Below, in pieces: positions 10,001-15,328 of a DNA stretch of 17,221 nt. The notes below the pieces were generated by a model that saw nothing but the letters and a program-made list of their open reading frames with translations, searched no databases and was not told the origin of the DNA. How positions within the stretch are numbered: the first letter of the stretch is position 1; the number at the start of each line of letters is the position of its first letter. The stretch comes from Bacteroidales bacterium. Its GTDB lineage: Bacteria > Bacteroidota > Bacteroidia > Bacteroidales > Tenuifilaceae. The position numbers and the translations under genes were made by a program. The stretch covers positions 1-17,221 of the forward strand of contig WBUV01000017.1 in NCBI GenBank assembly GCA_008933525.1, given 5' to 3'.

Positions 10001-13000
10001 TTCCAGAACAGTTTACTGTTCTGTTGTACGTTCTAAAAATTCCAGATATAATTCTTAATGAGTCAACAACATTTAAATTAATCTGAGTGCCAACATATCG
10101 TAATTCAGTACCTGTAGGTTTTTCGATTTTGAGTTTGTAAAGACTCAACGCTGTAGCAAGGTTTATTGTAACCGATTGAGTTCCTGAACCACTAAAAATG
10201 GTTCTATTGGTTCCCGTCGTATAAGTTGTTCCTGCTGCAATTGTAAAATTCCCACCAACTGTTACATCTAAATTATTAGCATTAAAATCGCCTGCTGTTA
10301 AGTTTATATTCGATAAAATAGTTAAAGCATAATTTCTTAACCCAACAACCGCAGCTCCGCTTGCTCGGTTAACCGTAAAGTTTCCAAGTTTAGCGGTTGT
10401 CTCTATATAGTAGTTAGCCGGATCGGCAATAAGGGTTCCGGTAGTTGGAATAACTTCCAGAGTACCACCTGTAACATTTATGTTGCCAGAAGAGGAAAGA
10501 ATTTCGAATGCCTTCTGCTCTGCTGCAGCATTACCACAAACATCATAAACACGAATTGTACCACCCGACATGCCGAATACGTTTGCCGCATTATTAAGGT
10601 TAAATGAGCCTTTAATTGCTTCAATTGCTAAACCCGATCTTGCAGTATTAAGAGTAGCCGTTGAAAAATCTTTAAGGTTATCAATTGAAGAGTAAGCTGT
10701 TGGTGTTCTTTGAAAACGACCTCTCAGCAAAAATAAACCTCCCGATTGAGTAAACGACGAAAGACCTCCAGCACCTCCAGCAGCCCTGAATTGCTTTGCA
10801 TCAACAATACCACCATTGATTATAAACTGACCTGCCGCAAGATCCCAGGTAATAAAACCTCCCGACTCCCTTGCCGAAAAATATCCATCGTTAATCTGCA
10901 ATTTTCCGTAAATAGAGAATGATTGAGTACCTCCACCGTTTAGAACTCCTATTGTTCCATTATTGGGTGCAGCAACACCATAGGCAAGGTTAACCTCGCG
11001 ATAATCGTCGGCAGTAGCCAAAACAATTACATCGGGACCATTTAGAACTAGCGCACCATTTGCCGGAATGTAAAAATCGCCATTTGGTGATCCGCCAGAG
11101 TTTGCTTCCGATAGTGAAGGTATAATAGTTAATCCCGTCAAAACTAAAGAACCGGTTCTAACCCAAAGAGCCTTTCGTAAATCGGGGTTAGCACCCCCAT
11201 TCTCTCCTCCCAAATCATTACGACCAAATAACCTGAAATTGTTATAAGCGCTGGAATTAATGGTTAAAGAGTAGGACTGATCGACACCCTTATCGAGGAC
11301 TAAATTGTAAAAGTCCGTTGTATTATTACAGGCTAAAGTATTATTTGTTGCTCCTCTGAAATAAACTGTTGCAGCACCAGTGGTTGAGAAAGCGTTGTAA
11401 ACCGGATACAGCTGGTTAGTGAACCTAATTGTACCATTGTTGGTAATATTGCCATAAACTACCACCCTATGTGTTTGTCTATCGTAATAATCTGTATAAG
11501 GGGCTGTACCTCCACTAAAGTCAGCATCGGTAGTATTCCCGGTTCCAACAGTAAGCGATGCTCCGTTATCAACCGTAACGTCTCCGTTTATGGTTAACTG
11601 TCGTCGGACTGCAGAATTATCATTGATTCTGTAAGTTCCAGATTTTACATAGAGGTTGCCATTCAGTGTCAAATTGTTCATTTGAGTGGCAATTACTCCT
11701 GGAGCGTTTATAGTAAGGTTATTATAGGTTGTTTGTGCTACGGGTATATTGAAGTCTGCAGCATTGTTATACTCCACGGTACCTTCACCTGCATTAATTA
11801 GCGTATTAGTTGTTACAGTTGGAAAGTTAACGGAAGCAAGCCTTAATGTTCCTTTACCGCGTAATGCTAACAATGTATTGGTAAACTGACTTGTACCCAT
11901 ATTTAAGAAACCACCAGAATTTATTGTAACATCTAACCCCGTGTTTGTAACGTTTGATGATAAAGAAACGGTTCTTCCACTGAGAATTACAGCCACATCG
12001 TCGTTACCGGGGACTGTTGTTCCTACTTGGGTTGTACCGCCAGGATCCGAGGTCCACGTTGTAGGGGTATTCCAGTCTCCTGTTTGGTATGAAAAATATG
12101 TGCCAATTGTTCCAGCCGTCCACGAAGTAACAGCATTGGTAATGTTTGTTGTTCCAGTTATAGTAAAACTAGTAGCACCGAAACTTGTTGTACCCACAGG
12201 ATTTTGCCAAACCCCTGCCGCAGGTTTATACTTTATAAATGTAGGCGATGTGGTGATTTCACTTATATTATAGTCGAATGTTGCTGTTATGGTGTATGGA
12301 CCTGCTGCGCTTGTAAGTAAATCCCAGTAACGTTGTACATATTTTGCTCCCAACGCTCCCGATTGCACAGTTCTGGCACTAATTGTCCCAGTAGTAGGAT
12401 TTGTTGAATTAATAGAAACTGGAGAATATAAACTGTTTGATCCCACTGGGAATAGAATAGGAGTGGTTGCCGCAGCGTTTCTTACAACATAACCAGTTCC
12501 ATTGGTTTCGACCATGCTTGTTCCGCTAAGTGTGCCTTGAACTGCTGTTACAGCATTGTTGTTTAGCGTTAGGTTATTGTTTCCGAGTTGTAATATACCA
12601 GAATTCAGTGTTAATGTTGTAGCAACAGCAGACGCTGCTTGTAACGACTTATTACCACCCCCGGATATTGTTAAGTTTATATAATTATTGCTACCAAATA
12701 CTGTTTGGTCGCCTGCTCGGTTATATGTAACAGTACTACCTGAACCTCCTGTAGTGGTTAGAGTTGAAAGAGCATTGGCCGCTCCACTTAAATTAAGATT
12801 GTGTGCAAATCCTACTCCGCTCATGTTTATAGTTCCTGTAACATTTATTAAATCGCCAGCGATATTAACAGTTTTTGCAACCCCAGTACCAAAGTTCAGA
12901 GTTCCATCAATTGTTGCGCTTCCGGAAATGTTAAGAATATTTCCAACTGTTCCTAGATTTAGCGTACCCGTTCCATTGAGGCTTAAATTTCCTCCAACAC

Positions 13001-14693
13001 TATAGGTGGAAGCGGTTCCGAATGCTGTAGTCAGCGTGGTTCCTGTATTAACCGTTAAATCGTTTATTACACTAAAAGGACGATTTGCTGTTTTAGTACC
13101 AGCCCCACCACTTACAGTTAAATCATTAAAAGAAATTGTTCCAGTTCCAGTTCCAGATATGTTTTGGTTATTATTAAGCGCAAATGTAAAATTACCTGCA
13201 GTTGCATTAAATGCAGGTATTGCATTACTGTTGTTTGTAAAGTTAGTTCCGCTAAACGAGATGCTTGTAGAAACATCGAGCGATACAGGATCGCTGATAA
13301 CAATATCGCCTCCACTAAAAGTAAGAGTAGACGATCCACTTATGGATTGAGAGTTTGTGCTAAAAGTAGTAGAGCCAGTTCCAGCCTTTGTAAATGTTCC
13401 GTTATTAGTAATACCTCCTCTAAATATAAAATTCGAATTAGAAGTGGATGTTAGGCTGGCGTTTGCATTAATATCGACTAATCCTACGAATGTGTTTACT
13501 CCGCCAGCATTATCGTCAGTAACGATACCGTATGCATTAATTGTAGTACTGCCATTAACAGTAAAGTTTAAGCCTGCAGAGTTAAAGGTTGTTGTGTTGG
13601 CTGCTGTGGTACCGGTTACTACAAAATCGCCATTAACAGTTCCTGTTCCAGTTAATGTTTTAACTCTAGCCGCGGTCGCATTAAGTACGCTAATGGTTAG
13701 GTTGTTGTATGTAAATCCAATCACATTTTGAGCGGCATTACCATTATAGTTAACTGTACTTCCCGTAACAATGTATCCGCCTGTAGTAAAAGTAGCACTG
13801 TTTGTGAATGTTCCTGCAATTCCAATGGTTCCAGTGTTTGCAAGGGTTATACTATTAGTTGTTCTTGCACCGCTTATGGTAAGATTATTGTAATTAAAGG
13901 CAGGGATTGTTTGTGCACCTGTTCCATTAAAATCAACGGTATTATTAGTGTTAATATAATTTCCGGTTGTAAAAGTTGCAGTGGGAGAAAAAACATTTGA
14001 CACGCCAATTGTACCACCATTAACCAGTGTAACATTACTAGTGGTTCTTACACCACTAATTGTAATATTATAATAATTATATGCCGGTATTGTTTGCGCG
14101 CCGGTACCGTTAAACTCAACGGTGCCCGTACCTCTAGTAAAGGTTGCACCAGCGCCTAGATTACCACCAACAAATAATGTTCCTGACCCTGTAAATGTAA
14201 TAATATCTCTTGCGTCACCAATTGTAATATTTCCCAATACTGTAACTGTTCCCGTTGATAGTGTGAAACCAGAGTTTCGGTTATTATTTCCAGTGGCTGC
14301 AATAGACATGGAGCCACAGGAAAGGGAGCCGGCAGCAACATTAATAATAATGTTATCACCATTACCTGTTCCTGCACCAATAGCAACATTATTAACTACA
14401 GTTAGAGAATTAGACCCGTCAATGTTTACTGTTGTAGCAGTACCTCCTCCCGAAACATTTAAACTTAAACAGTTTGCAGGAACATCCACAGTACAAACAG
14501 AGCCATTAGCAATTGTTGCAGCGACTCCTGCACCAGGAACACCAGCACTCCATCGTGCAGGGTTTGACCAGTTCCCCGTACCCGAAAAAGTTGTTTGCCC
14601 CTTAGCAAAGCCAACCGATAGCATTATTAGTAATCCCACAAGGCTATTCTTTAAAAGAATCTTGCCTATTAAACCATTACTTAAAGTGCCCAT
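4017..14693 (-). CDS. Giant exported modular surface protein (beta-solenoid modules plus Ig/PKD-like domains)
   Basis: One unbroken frame of 3558 codons. The start ATG at 14693 leads straight into a signal peptide (residues 1 to about 33, hydrophobic core LVGLLIMLSVGFA, then KGQ-TT). The mature protein is rich in Thr, Asn, Gly, Ser and Val and poor in Lys and Cys, typical of extracellular beta-structure. Four modules begin with GNWSNPARW (40), GDWNTPTTW (872), GWWGDPANW (1841) and GDWSNPANW (2763). Each continues with solenoid strands carrying YNNLTISG-like motifs and closes with a domain opening FP[IV]G (748, 1684, 2621, 3041). From about 3175 four Cys-bearing Ig/PKD-like domains follow, then the tail TPETGPQYHVPNTFGF. 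No catalytic motif is visible. Likely role: adhesin, cell-surface or matrix component, probably exported by the type IX system, but the usual type A C-terminal domain is absent. It is alone in its transcription unit. Gene call certain; role inferred. Confidence 0.93.
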   Translation of the reverse strand: MGTLSNGLIGKILLKNSLVGLLIMLSVGFAKGQTTFSGTGNWSNPARWSAGVPGAGVAATIANGSVCTVDVPANCLSLNVSGGGTATTVNIDGSNSLTVVNNVAIGAGTGNGDNIIINVAAGSLSCGSMSIAATGNNNRNSGFTLSTGTVTVLGNITIGDARDIITFTGSGTLFVGGNLGAGATFTRGTGTVEFNGTGAQTIPAYNYYNITISGVRTTSNVTLVNGGTIGVSNVFSPTATFTTGNYINTNNTVDFNGTGAQTIPAFNYNNLTISGARTTNSITLANTGTIGIAGTFTNSATFTTGGYIVTGSTVNYNGNAAQNVIGFTYNNLTISVLNATAARVKTLTGTGTVNGDFVVTGTTAANTTTFNSAGLNFTVNGSTTINAYGIVTDDNAGGVNTFVGLVDINANASLTSTSNSNFIFRGGITNNGTFTKAGTGSTTFSTNSQSISGSSTLTFSGGDIVISDPVSLDVSTSISFSGTNFTNNSNAIPAFNATAGNFTFALNNNQNISGTGTGTISFNDLTVSGGAGTKTANRPFSVINDLTVNTGTTLTTAFGTASTYSVGGNLSLNGTGTLNLGTVGNILNISGSATIDGTLNFGTGVAKTVNIAGDLINVTGTINMSGVGFAHNLNLSGAANALSTLTTTGGSGSTVTYNRAGDQTVFGSNNYINLTISGGGNKSLQAASAVATTLTLNSGILQLGNNNLTLNNNAVTAVQGTLSGTSMVETNGTGYVVRNAAATTPILFPVGSNSLYSPVSINSTNPTTGTISARTVQSGALGAKYVQRYWDLLTSAAGPYTITATFDYNISEITTSPTFIKYKPAAGVWQNPVGTTSFGATSFTITGTTNITNAVTSWTAGTIGTYFSYQTGDWNTPTTWTSDPGGTTQVGTTVPGNDDVAVILSGRTVSLSSNVTNTGLDVTINSGGFLNMGTSQFTNTLLALRGKGTLRLASVNFPTVTTNTLINAGEGTVEYNNAADFNIPVAQTTYNNLTINAPGVIATQMNNLTLNGNLYVKSGTYRINDNSAVRRQLTINGDVTVDNGASLTVGTGNTTDADFSGGTAPYTDYYDRQTHRVVVYGNITNNGTIRFTNQLYPVYNAFSTTGAATVYFRGATNNTLACNNTTDFYNLVLDKGVDQSYSLTINSSAYNNFRLFGRNDLGGENGGANPDLRKALWVRTGSLVLTGLTIIPSLSEANSGGSPNGDFYIPANGALVLNGPDVIVLATADDYREVNLAYGVAAPNNGTIGVLNGGGTQSFSIYGKLQINDGYFSARESGGFITWDLAAGQFIINGGIVDAKQFRAAGGAGGLSSFTQSGGLFLLRGRFQRTPTAYSSIDNLKDFSTATLNTARSGLAIEAIKGSFNLNNAANVFGMSGGTIRVYDVCGNAAAEQKAFEILSSSGNINVTGGTLEVIPTTGTLIADPANYYIETTAKLGNFTVNRASGAAVVGLRNYALTILSNINLTAGDFNANNLDVTVGGNFTIAAGTTYTTGTNRTIFSGSGTQSVTINLATALSLYKLKIEKPTGTELRYVGTQINLNVVDSLRIISGIFRTYNRTVNCSGNIENNGSIITTTGYLVLNSDAARTISGDGNGIFTNLELNKPNAGTADVTITNNIRVNGVLRFSGAATGYKRLNLQEYNLLMSATASVTGADVNRFAYTKGEVGNGSISKIYSTTSTSFTFPIGAPSTSHVGTPVFTPATISFSSNPTTYGTITVVPVGDEHFATSVKNRSLTYYWRVKSQDFVGVVAGSVSHSYTYDQSDVITGLGITENEYVPARFDVGTVTWTNGTNASIDIGNNVINGPWLSGVDYIEGDFTAGDNNPTSPFGAPLTFYSRNSGWWGDPANWSLTSHTVDDAPAIAPGATDIVIIGNGHEITLNTNITTPDTDVRSCASLQIETGASLDIGYNPGCNFNVVSSHPSGNGLFRLTTTWTSGNYFTFPTGDFSDFNVNLGTTELYSTNPAAGTTYWLPNNINKYGNLIISPLGGSNIIFGNTDVLIYGNCITQGQNADSWFLPTWNGNYPGGIARISKTITINGNLDIQGGSFGWYGGGGGGAQNVVVYGDVIVAPLAGIDVWSSNTSQAMSIGGSLINNSTNTIAGGTTTRSYVNLTLVPLTFFGSSNASVTNTASTPRTDFGQVTVNKGSSQATTLTVNIGGTLNTPTNNWLTLQNGTLIYQRTGDLSITTTSTFTIPGTSGLQINTPSNVYIARSNVNTNDLFLNGKLAVISGTVYVGREAGTDANNNDIEYGGGGLSEIDMQGGTLMVNGQIRMNTASTAGVLKYRQSGTSRVIINGQAANNTKAKLEVYNPGSVFNMSGSSSLTIVRGGGGNTYGDLYIRAASSSAGGSSTINFTQTPVFGPVVDAVQSYLLDANVPLNNLTITGKTAGTPQNATVTLLISPLVMNGDLTISNARSFLDANTAYDINVTVNGGFTNNGTYNHYDNITTFSGGVQTIGGTTATDFYDLVVSPVTSLSVIRDITVLNDLTLSSGQLLHSTYNINVKGDLTNNANYDGDASVGGVILNGTVQQEISGTGTFGRLELDNASGARINDNITFHKNIRLTNGIFNINQHLMTLGVSSNIEGSGFGPTKMIASDGVYSNVGLRKYFPIYSGAEQTFTFPIGTSNKYTPAILKYTDNTNVGYIRLNNINDNHPGVIDPTNVLDYFWEVESNGIAGFNGSITLNYLEEDVVLNGFIEADYIPAALLIPGSSWSKYSAANVDETNNTIIFNFSSSSNLSGEYTAGVDPALPDAVPEFTSINDGDWSNPANWIQTGGDPYVLTGAPNGFMVIIDTDDEVTTDNNYSSAYRTTIKGKLIIDGSTFGHNLGNVSGTGTLYLESATFPAGRYNDFFDCSNDGILEYGGSTNYNIIADLYNTVPRLYFTGTGSRILPNKDLTICRRLLIDGPTLDNSLNNRKLTIQGTMERLAGTFNSGSGAGAIVSFNGTSSQTIGGALGNFTGTSDFNHFEINNNSGLTINVGGAIEVAGNLMLTSGLINTSATATLTITNTAINCVTPSGGKSTSFVNGPLTKRISQGDNFIFPIGKGTALGNKIRLSSTQTGTILWTVEYFDPNTTFSSFTAPISYVNAQEYWTVSAASGSQAVVNLSWDPTSDLTPLMTENGLSDMRVVYYNTGTTSWEEVSSTATGDDNNGTVYTSSRITIPVAGSSNFTIGCINVTKPRARFNFSGSICGDVGIPVVFTGVDALNLNFVLGYKKGGVAQAPITVSSLPFLLPTDAIGDTYQLTSFTYNNPPHGAPILTGVVDATIVTTYTVPTTAAAGLDQSICGATSATLDANTPAVGSGLWSVSGAGGTVVFPTVPDSEFNGTNGSTYTLTWTISNGGCTSSDDVVIAFPLLPEKPAAFILSDNTVCQGDNDVDYSVANNPSLTYNWSYTVGSGATITGSGNAIEIDYDGTATSGNVEVYTTNGCGDSDPLILAVTVNTRPVFTVSGSATDICDGDLFTLTTSFTSINVPYSIDIILDGISVVGSPFSSSDTPDYIYDENLAWVGPSAGDNRNYTVTVVDVNGCSTTTLVPISVDVWKTPETGPQYHVPNTFGF
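4020..5171 (-). other. C-terminal Ig/PKD-like block and tail of the giant protein
   Basis: Residues 3175-3558. Four consecutive beta-sandwich-like domains start near 3175, 3279 (AGLDQSICG), 3356 (PEKPAAFIL) and 3443 (RPVFTVSGS). Domains 2-4 each have an early Cys in an [IV]C-x-G-x/D context and a late NGC or GGC, suggesting one disulfide per domain. Such Cys-paired Ig/PKD-like repeats are common in large Bacteroidota surface proteins. The last residues, from VWKTPETGP to NTFGF, do not extend into any C-terminal sorting domain that I recognise. Confidence 0.7.
5172..6407 (-). repeat. Module 4 of the giant protein (shortened)
   Basis: Residues 2763-3174, opening GDWSNPANW and closing with the FPIG domain (FPIG 3041, YW 3091-3092). 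At about 410 residues it is less than half the length of modules 1-3, with only a short solenoid (for example the NGTSSQTIGG and FNHFEINN motifs) between the two caps. Confidence 0.65.
6408..9173 (-). repeat. Module 3 of the giant protein
   Basis: Residues 1841-2762, opening GWWGDPANW. It carries a Gly-rich loop (WYGGGGGGAQ, encoded near 8520-8550) followed by VVVYGD, the landmarks GKLAVISG (2224), QSG (2286) and MSG (2317), and a closing domain with FPIG (2621) and YFW (2666-2668). It matches module 2 in landmark order and spacing. Confidence 0.65.
9174..12080 (-). repeat. Module 2 of the giant protein
   Basis: Residues 872-1840, opening GDWNTPTTW. Landmarks: VVVYGN, GKLQINDG (1263), QSG (1316), MSGG (1375), solenoid strands such as NRTIFSGSGTQSVTIN, and a closing domain with FPIG (1684) and YYW (1737-1739), ending near the text EGDFTAGD. 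It is the longest module, about 970 residues. Confidence 0.65.
12081..14594 (-). repeat. Module 1 of the giant protein
   Basis: Residues 34-871, opening GNWSNPARW (40-48) directly behind the signal peptide. It contains the 61-residue tandem repeats and closes with a domain with FPVG (748) and RYW (788-790). It lacks the GKL/QSG/MSG landmark series of modules 2 and 3, so it is a more distant version. Confidence 0.65.
13690..14123 (-). repeat. 61-residue tandem repeats in the giant protein
   Basis: Residues 191-251, 252-312 and about 313-335 are two full repeats and a partial third. They begin TVEFNGTGAQTIPAYNY, TVDFNGTGAQTIPAFNY and TVNYNGNAAQNVIGFTY, so the period is exactly 61 residues (183 bp) both times. 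Each has a central NITISG or NNLTIS strand; the two full copies then share a TATFTTG or SATFTTG strand. The DNA has drifted much more than the protein, so the duplication is old and the protein repeat is under selection. Confidence 0.85.
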
Positions 14694-14980
14694 ATTTTGA
14701 GTTTATTATTTACTAATTGGATTATTACTTAATATCTTCAAAAAAAGAAACTAAGCAACCTAATATTAATCAAAAATCAAACCATTTATTATATTATGCT
14801 GTATAACTTTGTGTTATGCAGTACATGGGATTTATTTTGTGTTCGGTTTTCCCGAAAACGGACAAAAACCCAATCAATGAACGAAAAATTGAAAGTAAAG
14901 TTAAGAAAAATGAAGGAAAATACACGAAACGTTAATCTAACATTGATGAATGGCTTTTTTGGTAGGTTAAGTTTTTTTTG
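14694..14980. other. Upstream region of the giant gene, no convincing gene
   Basis: AT-rich DNA ahead of the giant gene. On the minus strand I find no good TAnnTTTG box with a TTTG partner near the start codon at 14693. A 14-bp palindrome GTTTTC-CC-GAAAAC lies at 14846-14859, about 150 nt upstream, and could be a regulator site. Short frames on both strands here look like chance. Confidence 0.4.
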
Positions 14981-15170
14981 TTGGAACTCCGATGACACAA
15001 ATGAAACAGATAAACACAGATTTTTTGTTCCTCTAGGAAGCGCGAAATACAACACGCCATTTCTCGAAGTTTTTAATCCTCTGGGCGACTTTGTGATACT
15101 CAATAAATACCCCCCAAGTTTCGACCAACCCAAAGGTATTGTCCATTCTTCCCCCCTATGTATAGGGGGA
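14981..15170 (+). repeat. Dispersed intergenic repeat, copy A
   Basis: Begins with degenerate ACACAGATT words (GATGACACAAATG, AAACACAGATT). It then carries a stretch at 15072-15160 that aligns without gaps to 17132-17220 with 76 of 89 bases identical, including 30 identical bases at 15105-15134. It ends in the palindrome CCCCCTAT-GT-ATAGGGGG (15152-15169). No transposase or clear target-site duplication is seen. With copy B it brackets the Wzi-like gene in direct orientation. Confidence 0.8.
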
Positions 15171-15207
15171 ATGTACTTGAGTTGCTTAATGGATGGTAAT
15201 GCTGAGG

Positions 15208-15325
15208 GTAAAAATCAATGATTGAACACAGAGGACCCAAAATAAAATTAACATAGCGACATTGCGCCTTAGCGTTTAAATAACTGTGAGAACCTGCTTA
15301 ACCTGTGTCATTTGTGTTCCATTTA
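15208..15325 (-). repeat. ACACAG-type intergenic repeat behind the Wzi-like gene
   Basis: On the minus strand, starting 8 nt after the Wzi-like stop codon, GGAACACAAATGACACAGG leads into further degenerate words (TTCTCACAG, CTCTGTGTTCAATCA). It matches the sequence after the acyl-CoA synthetase stop at 3856 and is related to the first part of copy A. The far end (TAAAAATCAATGATTGAACAC on the plus strand) resembles the start of copy B. Non-coding. Confidence 0.5.
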
Positions 15326-15328
15326 ATA

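Noticed and set aside
12688..14700. A run of long plus-strand open frames opposite the 5' part of the giant gene (for example 12688-13005, 13006-13350, 13357-13731, 14122-14700)
   Set aside because: They are antisense shadows of a Thr/Val/Asn-rich coding sequence, whose complement is rich in Pro, Val and Leu and poor in stops. They have no domain, no signal of translation and change frame repeatedly.
14789..15133. Minus-strand frame of 114 codons over the same intergenic repeat
   Set aside because: It begins inside the repeat core (GWSKLGGYL is the reverse reading of the core) and competes with a plus-strand frame over the same bases. Neither shows coding character.
15131..15138. Minus-strand TACCTTTG as a -7 box for the giant gene
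   Set aside because: It lies about 440 nt upstream inside repeat copy A, has no TTTG partner, and the corresponding bases in copy B do not keep the motif.
15152..15169. CCCCCTAT-GT-ATAGGGGG palindrome as an intrinsic terminator
   Set aside because: No T-run follows on either strand and no gene ends close enough on the plus strand. It is treated as part of the repeat.
14796..15221. Plus-strand frame of 141 codons between the giant gene and the Wzi-like gene
   Set aside because: Its second half is a translation of the dispersed repeat (YPPSFDQPKG comes from the 30-base core), and the first half is AT-rich with no recognisable features. The same repeat at 17132-17221 lies in a clearly intergenic place.
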